In this document: positions 1-8,937 of the stretch, in pieces
How positions within the stretch are numbered: the stretch's first letter is position 1
Layout: each line of letters begins with the position of its first letter
From: Rhodopirellula baltica
GTDB taxonomy: Bacteria; Planctomycetota; Planctomycetia; Pirellulales; Pirellulaceae
Direction: 5' to 3'
Length of the DNA stretch: 64,000 nucleotides
NCBI GenBank assembly: GCA_002901265.1
Contig: PPHI01000072.1
Span: 1-64,000 of the forward strand
The notes under the pieces: generated by a model
The model's input: only the letters and a program-made list of their open reading frames with translations
Told to the model about the DNA's origin: nothing
The model's database searches: none
Position numbers and translations under genes: made by a program

Positions 1-66
1 CACCAAATGCTTGACTCGATCCGCTCGCCCGGTAGATTGACTCGCACCCCCATACAGGAGAGTGCG

Positions 67-1227
67 ATGCCTCGGCCTCAGCGATGTGAACAGTTCACCT
101 CAGGTGATGTCTGTATAGTCCATATCCAGCAGCGGTGTGTTCGCCGCGCTTGGCTCGCCGGCGTCGACCCCGTTTCCGGGAAGGACTATTCCTTTCGCAA
201 AGAATGGATCCGCCGCCGTCTCGAAGCGCTCGCCTCGGTATTTGCCGTTGATGTGCTCAGCTATGCGGTCATGAGCAATCATATGCATCAGATCCTCCGC
301 AACCGGCCGGATGTCTGTGCTCAGTGGACCGACGAAGAAGTCGCGATCCGCTGGCTGCGTGTCTTCCCCGGCAAACGACTGGAAGAACACCTCGCCGAAC
401 CGAACGAAAACGATGTCAAAAGGCTGGTGCGGGACCGCAAGCGGATCGAGCAGATCCGCGATCACCTATCGGATCTCTCGTGGTTCATGCGTGCCTTGTC
501 AGAACCGATCGCACGGATGGCGAACAAGCAAGATGACTGCACGGGGCGGTTCTGGGAAGGACGCTTTAAAGCGCAGCGGATTGTAGATGAGGCTGGCTTA
601 TTGGCCTGTGCCATGTATGTTGATCTCAATCCGGTCCGTGCGGCGATGGCAGAGAGTCCCGACCAATGTCCCCACACAAGTGCTTACGATCGGGCGAAAT
701 CAAAACGCGGCGAGCTGATCCCATCGGCCGCGTTTGACCTCAAGCCAGTGAGCACCGAAGAGGCGGGGCGGGAGATCCGCGAAACACCAGTCGATGAACT
801 GCGCGAAAAGCGAAAGCAAAGCCGTAAGAATCCGACAGGGAAACGCATCCGGCGCGACGCTTGGCTCAGCCCCCTAAGACTGAAACCCGACAAGCTTTCT
901 GATGACGCCGAAGTCCATACCGAAGGCGTACGCAGCAGTGACCGGGGATTCTTGAATGTGGATTGGGAGGCGTACTGGGAACTGCTTCGCTGGACGGCGA
1001 AGCAGAGTGTCGACGGGATGTCGGCGAAGGTCCCGAAATCATTGGCCAAGATTCTGGGCCAACTCGGGATCGATGTTTCGATGTGGCGCGACTTGGTTTG
1101 GCACTGGCCCAAGTTCTTCGGCAAGGCCTCGTGCATCGGCAGCCCAGAATCCATGCAAGAGCACGCAAAGCAAACAGGCCGGCAGTATCATCGCGGCCAA
1201 GCAATCGCGGCGGCCTGCTTCGACTAG
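67..1227 (+). CDS. REP-associated tyrosine transposase-like (Y1/HUH) protein
   Basis: Predicted single-strand DNA transposase of the Y1/IS200-like superfamily, of the REP-associated (RAYT) type. The 386-aa protein has an HMH motif in the segment SNHMHQIL near residue 75, the HUH metal-binding pair, and further on YVDLNPVRAAM, the sequence typical of RAYT proteins. The C-terminal 170 residues are a basic extension without a recognised domain. The ATG at 67 is preferred over an in-frame upstream ATG at 7 because AGGAG lies 6 nt before it. It is a solitary gene next to the RHS toxin locus. No IS-type ends are visible, which fits a RAYT that acts on dispersed REP palindromes; several candidate palindromes occur in this window. 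The family is well supported; activity and target are inference. Confidence 0.85.
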   Translation: MPRPQRCEQFTSGDVCIVHIQQRCVRRAWLAGVDPVSGKDYSFRKEWIRRRLEALASVFAVDVLSYAVMSNHMHQILRNRPDVCAQWTDEEVAIRWLRVFPGKRLEEHLAEPNENDVKRLVRDRKRIEQIRDHLSDLSWFMRALSEPIARMANKQDDCTGRFWEGRFKAQRIVDEAGLLACAMYVDLNPVRAAMAESPDQCPHTSAYDRAKSKRGELIPSAAFDLKPVSTEEAGREIRETPVDELREKRKQSRKNPTGKRIRRDAWLSPLRLKPDKLSDDAEVHTEGVRSSDRGFLNVDWEAYWELLRWTAKQSVDGMSAKVPKSLAKILGQLGIDVSMWRDLVWHWPKFFGKASCIGSPESMQEHAKQTGRQYHRGQAIAAACFD

Positions 1228-1621
1228 CTTGTCGCAGATCAAATTAGCCATCGCCAACGCACCAGCCACCGAATGAAAGTGAGAGCCTTCGGTACCACGC
1301 TGCGCCGACTCTGGGTCAGAACTCAGTTGCTCGATCCTGAACGAGCCAGCTAATCGCGGCAGAGGCCCAGCGACCGTTTGTTGCACTTCGAGAGTCGTGG
1401 TTCCAATTCAGCTTGCTTAGCTGGATGATGGATGGCACCATTCATTCTCCCGATGATTGTCTCACCCACCAAGTATGTCATGTCATCGCTCGACGCGCAA
1501 CTCCACCCAAAACCCCTGGCCGTCCTATTATGACTGCGCAAATTCCGTGCCGAACAGTATTGGTCCTGACACCTTTTCCTTGACCTGTTCTCTTTGGGGC
1601 TACAAATTACCGCCTCAACCA
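1228..1621. other. Intergenic stretch with a REP-like half-element
   Basis: I see no convincing gene here. Around 1559-1577 lies TCCTGACACCTTTTCC, which shares the CCTGACACCTTTT core with the palindromic repeats at 59165-59186 and 60530-60549. This may be a degenerate copy of the same element close to the transposase gene. No clear terminator follows either flanking gene. Confidence 0.4.
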
Positions 1622-2107
1622 CTACGATTCTTGCGGCACCTCCAACAACCGTGTAAGCCTGATCTCAACGGAACCGTAACCCATGACCCGATCTACGGGG
1701 AGCTTCGCAGTTTCTTCACTTTGAGGCACCGTTCGTACTGATTTCGTATTCAGCGTATTGTCGTCGTAGTCAGTAATAGTAACCATAGTCGCATCATCAG
1801 CTGGGCTAGAAAACGCGGGCATCGGCCATTCATCTGGATTCCAAGGTTCGACTGATCCGGTTAGCCTCCATTCTCCATTCTTGAGGCCAATATCTCCAAA
1901 TTGGCCAAGCAAGATAGCGTCTTCTGGCTTCAGATCGCCCGCGTGAACACATTCGGACTCGGATTGCGTGCGAGGCCCGAAGAAGTATCCGAACACCAGT
2001 CCTCGGTGATCGCATCTTGCGACGATACCTTTTGCGTACCCGCCATCTCGTAGCGGCACACAGAATATTGAGCCGACCTCATAGTCATGTTGTTGCTTAG
2101 CCATCAT
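1622..2107 (-). CDS. Imm26-like immunity protein
   Basis: A 161-aa soluble protein with no signal peptide that resembles the Imm26 family of polymorphic-toxin immunity proteins. The N-terminal part reads as the usual G-x-IF-x-VPL-x-DG-x-Y-x-x-G pattern (residues about 11-25), followed by FGYFFGP, a DLKPEDAI segment and GEW plus EWPMPAF tryptophan motifs. It starts inside the 3' end of the RHS toxin gene: ATGATGGCTAA contains two possible starts (2107 or 2104) and the toxin stop codon, so the two are probably translationally coupled. Inferred role: binding and blocking the GIY-YIG-like toxin domain of the RHS protein in producer or sibling cells. The family call is by motif reading; cognate pairing follows from position. 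Confidence 0.75.
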   Translation of the reverse strand: MMAKQQHDYEVGSIFCVPLRDGGYAKGIVARCDHRGLVFGYFFGPRTQSESECVHAGDLKPEDAILLGQFGDIGLKNGEWRLTGSVEPWNPDEWPMPAFSSPADDATMVTITDYDDNTLNTKSVRTVPQSEETAKLPVDRVMGYGSVEIRLTRLLEVPQES

Positions 2108-5100
2108 CAAGTCGTCGTCCTGCTTCAAGATACTCTTCGAGTCTCGGATTCTTGGGGCTGATGCCACGAATTTTGTTTAATCCGCCATTCTCAAGCAAAG
2201 CCTCTGGATGAGCATCGTGAATGATTTGCTCCCTGCCTCGCTGTTCAGCGTACACGTCCGTTCGTCGATCGACTTCAAAGTCGTGGTCCTTAGTGTCAGG
2301 ATGGTTTGCATGAGCGCGCCTCCGTGCATCCAAATCCTTTGAACGCCCCGTCCGTTGCACATTCCCGTCCACATCCTTTAGTTTGTACGTTCCACCCCTT
2401 GGGGCATTACTTGGGACGATACCCGACACCTTGCCTGCGGGCAACTCTGGTAGCGAAACGTTACTTCCTCCGGGGAGTTTCGCCAAGCCGTCGCCAACAC
2501 CGGTTTTCGGCGGGGCCATCCTTTTGATAATCGCCCCCCCCTTTCGAAGTTTATTGGGATTGGGCCCTGGCAAGACTTCCAATGCGACGTTTCCCGCGAT
2601 TTCACCTACGCCTTGGCCTTCAAGCGTTCCGGTGATTACTGAGTCAACTCCCCCTGCGATTCCAGTCGGCTCGACTAGCGCGATATGGCCAATGATTGGC
2701 CGGAGTGGATTGTTGACAATATTCTGGCCAGCTATCTCGAGGACCTCTTGCCCCTGAAGACCAAGCATTCCACCAATTCCGTATTCAATCCAATCGCCGT
2801 CCCATCCCCAGAGGCCAGTCGGGTCTGTCACTGAAGTAGCTTGATTCCCAACGTAGCGATAAAGATTTTCATCCCCTGCTGCGAATCCGATTGGATCCTG
2901 ACTAAGCCAACGCCCCGTATCCGATGCATAGTAGCGAGCACGGTGATAGTTCAACCCAGTCGGCTTGTCACGTTCACGACCTGTGAAACCGTAGAGAAAA
3001 TCGATCGCAGATGACGTTTCGCTTACAACATTTCCGAAGCTGTCGTAAACCAAATGGTTGGCGACAGCCCCCGTCGAATCGATAACGTCCCGCACACTAC
3101 CAAGTTGATCCGTCAGTGCCCAAAGGACATCCCCTGTGGATGCATCTTCTATCGCAAAAACCTGATCGACTGCTGGCCCATGCAGAACCCGCTGAGTGAT
3201 TTCTCCAGTTCCATCACTGGTGACGAGTACATCAGCTCCACGGTAAACATATCGAACGACCTCCGATGCAAGTGGCCCAACGCCGTCTGCATCCAAGCTC
3301 ACGCTCACTCGGCGATCGTAGACGTCGTAAGAATGCTCAACTACCTGCGTCACCCCCCCAAAATTGTCTTTATTCGTTACGGAAAGCAATCGGTTGCGAT
3401 GATCCCAAGCGTAAACCACAGTTTTGTCATCAGCGGGAGCCGAACTAATCCGCGTCCTCTCCGTGAGGTTTCCTTCGTCGTCATAAGTGTAGGCCCATGT
3501 GGCGTCAGAAAGCAGGCGATTGCCGGTTCCGATTGAAGTACCGCTTGACCGGTTCCCATTCAAATCAAAGCCATATGCCTCATCAGCGATGTAAGAATGA
3601 TCGGCACCCACCAACTGCGCATTGGCGTCATAAGAAAACTCGGTTGTACCAGATAAGCCAGCAAGCGAAGAAAAACTCATTTCCGTGATGCGACTTCCAG
3701 CATCGTAGACTAAGTCGTAACTTGCGATCGAAGTTGCGCCGTCTTCGTGTTCGATCGAAGATATCCTACCCAGAGAATCAAAAAGCACTCCAGAATTAGC
3801 GACTGAAGTGGCTGGCGTCGCGTTCACTGAAGAGTAGCGGTCAATCGAACTCACTCGGCTCCCGCTGTCATACCCAAGATCGACTCGCTTGCCAGCAACA
3901 ACTGCGCCCCCCAATTTACCAGCTTGAGTGATTGCGCTTATACGATTGAGACCGTCGTATGAATACGACTCAACCAAATCGTCCACCCACCCGCCCCCGG
4001 CATTCGACTGGAGCTCAATTGCTTCAAGAACGCCGCTAGAGGCGTTATATTCGCTTGAGAGCAGGAACTCCCCATTGCCACTCCCAAAATCCGTCAGTAC
4101 GGAAGTAACGCGACCGAGTACGTCATACACATAGGAATACTCGGCAAAAGAATCCCCAGATGAGAGCGGGTTACTCATTGCATCATAGGAAAACGCCATC
4201 GTGTGGGAAATCGCCACACCATCTTTCCACGACTCTTCCACCACTCGCCCGAGGTTGTCATACGTAAATATGCGTTCAAGCCCATTGCGATCGACTGCAG
4301 ATACAAGGTGCCCTGCCTCATCATAGGCGTACGACCTTGAATTCAATCGTGGATCAGTCTCGGTAATTAACCGCCCAAGGTTGTCGAGTTGCCAAGATGT
4401 TGTCTCGCCAAGAGCGTCCGTTAAGCTCGTCTGCTGCCCCTTGGCATCATACGCAAAAGTTGTCGTGGGTCGCATGAGCGGCCCTGCGCCGTCAGGGTCA
4501 GGCATGGACCTGGAAGTCAGAAGCCCCAGATTATCGTACGACATCTCCGTCGTATTCCCGAGAGGATCGGTAGTCGAGATTACTCGTGACCCTAAATCGT
4601 ACGCCATCACGGTAACTGGTGATGCAAGCGGGCCAACCCCATCAGGATCCGGTTGTGTTGTCTGCGTTAACCGCCCCAGTTTGTCATATAGGTAAGACGT
4701 AACTGCACCCGAGGAACTTGTTTCCGCAATCAAATTCCCAAGTAAATCGTAGGACCAAGTCAAAACCGGCGAAGTAAGTGGACCGCCTCCGTCAGGATCC
4801 GAAAACGTAGTCGCTGTACGACGATGCAATTCATCATAGGCATGCGTCTGGGTGGTGCCATCAAATGCGGCAAAACTAACCAGATTTCCAACTGCGTCAT
4901 ACGTAGCACTGCTGACCTGAGGGGAAAGCGGCCCAGCTCCGTCCAAATCAGGCAAGGTCGTGAGTTTAATTCGGCCGAATTCATCGTAGGAGTAGCTCGT
5001 TGTGCTACCAAGCGGATCAGTTTGCGATACAACCTGCCCCATGTCATCGTACTCCGTCGTGTACACGGGCGCCGCCAGCGGCCCCCCACCGTCCGGGTCC

Positions 5101-7877
5101 GGAAACGTTGTCGACACGACGCGACTCATTGTGTCGTAAGTGTACGACGTCACATTCCCTAGCGGATCAGTATCTGACGTTGGGCGTCCTAGGAAATCAT
5201 AGGCGGTTGAATAGACAGACGACACGAGCGATCCAGCGCCATCTGGGTCTGGCAGCGTCCTGCTTAAAACTCGGCTCGCGGCGTCGTACGCGATTGACGT
5301 AACGTTCCCAAGCGCATCCGTTTCTGTCACTTGCCGATTAAGCAAGTCATAAGTGTACGAAATGACCGGCGCAGTACGCACACCGCCCCCATCCGGATCG
5401 GGCAATGTGACCGACAAAAGGTTACCGCGCTCATCGTATTCATGAGTGGTGACATTCCCTAAAGGATCTGTCGAAGTTGCAATTCGATTCAAAGCGTCGT
5501 AGGTAAACGCAATTGATGAACTAGCAAGCGGCCCAGCACCGTCGGGATCTGGGTATACCGTGGCTGTCAAACGCCCTAAATCATCATAGGAATAGGACGT
5601 GACACTCCCCAGTGGATCGGTAACGGATGAGGACAGAAAATCACTTCCGTACCCTGTTGACACTGTTGATGCGAGTGGAGTCCCAAAAGCATCAGTCACC
5701 GAAATGACTTGCCCAAAACTTGGAACGCCAGAAGTCGTGCCATAAGTGTATTTAGTCACAGTGCCTAGCGGATCTGTAAGACTTGCGATCATGCCGCCAG
5801 GAACTTGGCCCGACGCTGTCGGAGCCGCTGTGTAGCTCATGCTCGAAAATATGTCGTCCGTCTCTCCATTGTAAACGTCATCAGGGAGGCCAATGACGCT
5901 CTGAATTGTGATCACATTTCCACGGGCATCGAGCATATAGCGGGTTTGGTTCCCAAGCGGATCCGTCACCTCTAATGGCACATTCCAAGTGCTATCGAAT
6001 ACCGCCTCCGTCTCGCTTAAATCAGGGAAAATGGTTTTCGTTAAATTAAAATTCGAGTCGTATTCATAACTTGTCACGGGCGAAGATTGGGGACCGGCAC
6101 CATCCGGATCTGGCAACGTCATCTTCGTCGCGAAGCCGCCCACTCCGCGCTCCCACGTGGTTGTATTCCCTAATTCATTCGTCAAAGCTAACAGACCACC
6201 ATTGGGGCCATACTTGGACACCACAGTATTTGAAAAAGCATTGGTGACTGTGCCGCTAGGGTCAGCAATCGGCAAGTCAGCTGGCGACACCACAGTACCT
6301 TCGCCCGATGCGACTGCACCTTGGACTACTTGCGGCGCAAACACAGTTACGACACACCCGGGTGACGTTATGCTACTGAGACGACCAAAGGTGTCATACG
6401 AATACTCTGTTGCATCGCCCAATGCATCCTGGTGCTTCTTCAGCAATCCTGAAACTGACCAATATTCGAAATCGGTTTCGGCTGCTGAAATCGCACCAAT
6501 GCCATCAGGATCAGGTGACTGAATGGTCTGAAGTTCACCACCAGCACCGTGCGTCAGCGTCGTCACACGCCCAGCCCAATCGGTGATTGTATTGATTTGA
6601 CTGCCGCCTCCATAGCCAAAATCAACTTCACGGCCATCTTGAAAAGTAACTTTTGTCAAATTACCAATTGAATCATAGCTAAAACCGGTTTCATTGCCAT
6701 TCGGATCGATGCGAGTAAGCAGATTCCCGCTTGAATCAAAAGTCAGCTGAGTCTTATCTCGCTGCACCCAGAGAAAGCTACCATCTGTATATTCCTGAAA
6801 GCCACCAAGCAAAGGCACGTACGTCTCTTCGCCAGTCGGTGACGGAGGCCCTGGCAGTGGTTCAATGGGGCCACCGCCTGATTCCCGGGGGAATCGTGAT
6901 GTTGCCCCGTTTGATAGCAAAACCGTCGCCCAATTATCGGTTACGGCCAAACGATCGAGACCACCAATCTGCCAACCATCGCCGACGAAGCCACCACGTC
7001 TGTTGTAGTGGTCAAACACGCCATCCAGGATTCGCACACTCTCATTTAGCCCTATCGTTTCGGTGATTACTAGCTGCCAAGGGTATGTGCCACTCGCCAA
7101 CGTCGAATCGCTGAAATCAAAGACAAACCGTTGGTCGTCACCTAGAGCGAGCCCCGCTGTGTCATAATAGATCGTTCGATCAATTGCCCCGTCGATATAT
7201 AGATCAGCTTTGATTTGGGATGGGACGACACTGTCGGATGGCTGCTCAGTCCGAATGTCAAGTATTTCAGCACCATACGTTAGTGTACTGTATTCAAGCG
7301 ACAGCCCGCTTGGCAACTCATACGAAAGACTGGCGGCGCCGCTATGCAAGACGTCGCCAGCACTACTAATAAAATTGTCCAGATCTCTCGTACGGCCAGC
7401 TGAATCGTTATCAACGATAACGATGCGTCCAGTGTCGTCTCCTATGGAATTTCCCGATGCGTTTGAAATAGTAACGTAGAAGGTCTCTCCGCTTTCCCTT
7501 AAGGTGTCTTCACTTATAGGAATTGACACGGTCAGAGAAACCGCCGTGCCACCACCACTCCCTGAGGGCGGACCTCCCATCCCGATTCCAGAAATACTCA
7601 ACGTTCCCGAACTAGCGGTGTAGTCACTTCCAGAGCCTGCAGTTCCATCGCTGGTCACCCAGTCGATGCTCCCAGAGTTGAGAGTGCCAGTGTAAGAAAG
7701 GGAGACTTCGGCGGTACCCGCGTCTTCGTCGACATAAAGATCGTCAACGGATATGACAGCAAGCATTCTCCTTGATTCCAACTGCTCGGAAATCGCATTC
7801 CGACGACGAAATGTGCGATTGCGGCGTGACGAATTCGGACAGCGACGCTTTTTACGAAACCAAATTCCCTTACCCAT
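2097..7877 (-). CDS. RHS/YD-repeat polymorphic toxin with Calx-beta domain and GIY-YIG-like C-terminal nuclease
   Basis: A 1926-aa secreted polymorphic toxin candidate. In order: a very basic N-terminus ending in QLESRRMLA (residues about 32-40), the planctomycete surface-protein motif; a Calx-beta domain (about 42-162, with ESGETFYVTI); a pre-RHS beta-rich region; YD repeats from about 370 to 1640, including eight exact 50-residue units; the RHS core signature with GFTGRERD, YHRARYY and DPIGFAAGD; the DPTGL junction near residue 1690; a variable pretoxin; and a toxin domain (about 1827-1920) with GTYKLKDVDGN and TGRSKDLDARR, resembling GIY-YIG (Tox-URI) nucleases. The ATG at 7877 has AAGGA about 13 nt upstream; an in-frame TTG at 7898 is possible. 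There is no PAAR or VgrG region. DNA cleavage in target cells is inferred from the domain. Confidence 0.88.
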   Translation of the reverse strand: MGKGIWFRKKRRCPNSSRRNRTFRRRNAISEQLESRRMLAVISVDDLYVDEDAGTAEVSLSYTGTLNSGSIDWVTSDGTAGSGSDYTASSGTLSISGIGMGGPPSGSGGGTAVSLTVSIPISEDTLRESGETFYVTISNASGNSIGDDTGRIVIVDNDSAGRTRDLDNFISSAGDVLHSGAASLSYELPSGLSLEYSTLTYGAEILDIRTEQPSDSVVPSQIKADLYIDGAIDRTIYYDTAGLALGDDQRFVFDFSDSTLASGTYPWQLVITETIGLNESVRILDGVFDHYNRRGGFVGDGWQIGGLDRLAVTDNWATVLLSNGATSRFPRESGGGPIEPLPGPPSPTGEETYVPLLGGFQEYTDGSFLWVQRDKTQLTFDSSGNLLTRIDPNGNETGFSYDSIGNLTKVTFQDGREVDFGYGGGSQINTITDWAGRVTTLTHGAGGELQTIQSPDPDGIGAISAAETDFEYWSVSGLLKKHQDALGDATEYSYDTFGRLSSITSPGCVVTVFAPQVVQGAVASGEGTVVSPADLPIADPSGTVTNAFSNTVVSKYGPNGGLLALTNELGNTTTWERGVGGFATKMTLPDPDGAGPQSSPVTSYEYDSNFNLTKTIFPDLSETEAVFDSTWNVPLEVTDPLGNQTRYMLDARGNVITIQSVIGLPDDVYNGETDDIFSSMSYTAAPTASGQVPGGMIASLTDPLGTVTKYTYGTTSGVPSFGQVISVTDAFGTPLASTVSTGYGSDFLSSSVTDPLGSVTSYSYDDLGRLTATVYPDPDGAGPLASSSIAFTYDALNRIATSTDPLGNVTTHEYDERGNLLSVTLPDPDGGGVRTAPVISYTYDLLNRQVTETDALGNVTSIAYDAASRVLSRTLPDPDGAGSLVSSVYSTAYDFLGRPTSDTDPLGNVTSYTYDTMSRVVSTTFPDPDGGGPLAAPVYTTEYDDMGQVVSQTDPLGSTTSYSYDEFGRIKLTTLPDLDGAGPLSPQVSSATYDAVGNLVSFAAFDGTTQTHAYDELHRRTATTFSDPDGGGPLTSPVLTWSYDLLGNLIAETSSSGAVTSYLYDKLGRLTQTTQPDPDGVGPLASPVTVMAYDLGSRVISTTDPLGNTTEMSYDNLGLLTSRSMPDPDGAGPLMRPTTTFAYDAKGQQTSLTDALGETTSWQLDNLGRLITETDPRLNSRSYAYDEAGHLVSAVDRNGLERIFTYDNLGRVVEESWKDGVAISHTMAFSYDAMSNPLSSGDSFAEYSYVYDVLGRVTSVLTDFGSGNGEFLLSSEYNASSGVLEAIELQSNAGGGWVDDLVESYSYDGLNRISAITQAGKLGGAVVAGKRVDLGYDSGSRVSSIDRYSSVNATPATSVANSGVLFDSLGRISSIEHEDGATSIASYDLVYDAGSRITEMSFSSLAGLSGTTEFSYDANAQLVGADHSYIADEAYGFDLNGNRSSGTSIGTGNRLLSDATWAYTYDDEGNLTERTRISSAPADDKTVVYAWDHRNRLLSVTNKDNFGGVTQVVEHSYDVYDRRVSVSLDADGVGPLASEVVRYVYRGADVLVTSDGTGEITQRVLHGPAVDQVFAIEDASTGDVLWALTDQLGSVRDVIDSTGAVANHLVYDSFGNVVSETSSAIDFLYGFTGRERDKPTGLNYHRARYYASDTGRWLSQDPIGFAAGDENLYRYVGNQATSVTDPTGLWGWDGDWIEYGIGGMLGLQGQEVLEIAGQNIVNNPLRPIIGHIALVEPTGIAGGVDSVITGTLEGQGVGEIAGNVALEVLPGPNPNKLRKGGAIIKRMAPPKTGVGDGLAKLPGGSNVSLPELPAGKVSGIVPSNAPRGGTYKLKDVDGNVQRTGRSKDLDARRRAHANHPDTKDHDFEVDRRTDVYAEQRGREQIIHDAHPEALLENGGLNKIRGISPKNPRLEEYLEAGRRLDDG
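4350..5549 (-). repeat. Eight tandem 150-bp units in the RHS gene
   Basis: The codons for the D of the DPDG motif fall exactly 150 bp apart, from 5549 down to 4499, giving eight 50-codon units. Each unit codes for a P-DPDG(A/G/V)G-PL type loop, one YD repeat, a T-DPLGN-x-T segment and a second YD repeat. The DNA copies have diverged at synonymous sites while length is perfectly kept. Further, less regular DPDG loops occur near 6100 and 6496. Confidence 0.9.
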
Positions 7878-8402
7878 TTCCGGCGATTCTTCCTTCAACG
7901 TCGTTCGTCACACTAAGCCAATCTCTCACGCACACTGCTTAGCTATCTCAACAGTGGCATAGATACTTGAGCTACCTTCTTCATCCCCGATGCTGGCGAG
8001 AGTTCGCAACTCATGTTCCAAAGTTCAGTTGAATCATGTCCAGACTGAAACTAATCGCACGCAAGTTGTTCACCAACCAAGCATTAGCGAAATCAACAAA
8101 AACGCGATTTACCAAAAACGGCTCAATTTCCCAAATGAGCATGCACACTGCGCGAGGATTGATGCCCAGAAGCTGCGCCTATATGGATTGGGCAACAGCG
8201 AAGCCTCAGTCAAACTGTTGCTGATCTGCAGATGCCCCTGAAGACCAAATTTCGCCGCGTCAATCTCTAGTTTTTGGCGAACAATAAAACAGGATTTGTG
8301 TTTGCTGGCGGCCTCGCAGACGGAAATGCAGGCCCCATACCCCAAATCGCTATCACCATGGCGAAAACTTCGACGGAATAGCATTGCGGCGCACGTCGGC
8401 TT
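7878..8402. other. Intergenic region upstream of the RHS gene
   Basis: No gene with recognisable content or codon bias on either strand. It should hold the RHS promoter, but I cannot identify -35/-10 boxes with confidence. It adjoins a transposase remnant, so part of it may be decayed mobile-element sequence. Confidence 0.4.
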
Positions 8403-8662
8403 TCATGCACCAATCAACGAGCGCACGATGAGACCTAAACGATGAGCCATTGGTACTGACATGTATCGTTTGCGTACCTTGCCAGTGCTGCTGAGCCGAG
8501 TCCGCCTCACTCCGCAAGTATCGCAGAGGTGGGCGAACGCTCGTTCAACACGTTCACTTCTCAATCGATGCAGTCGCCGACCGCGACGTTCTTTTGCATT
8601 TCTTCGGTTGCGGTGATACAGCGCGTCACATTGACGGCTTTTGCTCTTCCATGTCCGGTTCA
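8403..8662 (-). pseudogene. C-terminal fragment of an IS1182-like transposase
   Basis: Translation of the minus strand gives about 84 open codons with no proper start, running from an in-frame stop just above 8662 to the TGA at 8403. It contains SERVERAFAHLCDTCGVRRT, then KVRKRYM and AHRLGLIVRSLIG, which match the conserved C-terminus of IS1182-like DDE transposases (VERSFAH-x-CETGG-x-RR, then KRY and a LGL-x-(M/V)R-x-L ending). The catalytic core is missing. No terminal inverted repeats were recognised. It lies about 525 bp upstream of the RHS start. Confidence 0.72.
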
Positions 8663-8937
8663 GTTAGCGTTCAGGTTCTTCAATACAGGTTCGAACACCT
8701 AACTCGCTTTATAGTGAACAAAAGAGGGCCGTGGTCACGCGTTTTTTCCCTAGGACCATTCACCAGACATCGAGCGAGTGAATAACGATAGGGTGGCTAA
8801 ACCCAATCACTAACGCACAAAGGCGGCTAAAACAACACAGACAGCCCGACACCCCAACCATCTACTACTGAGCAACAGAATCCACAGGTCGATCGCCACG
8901 GTTCCGCTACCCTAAAAATCCGAGACTCGCCACACCG
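8663..8937. other. Non-coding stretch above the transposase remnant
   Basis: No supported gene. It could contain further unrecognisable transposase sequence, but none of the frames shows a familiar motif. Confidence 0.35.

Noticed and set aside
4350-5549. Regular 150-bp spacing that could suggest a CRISPR or satellite array
   Set aside because: The period is in frame with the RHS gene and encodes 50-residue YD units; there are no identical short repeats with unique spacers.
8109-8384. 91-aa minus-strand open frame after the transposase remnant
   Set aside because: No motif, starts near the remnant's end and shows no link to transposases; insufficient support.
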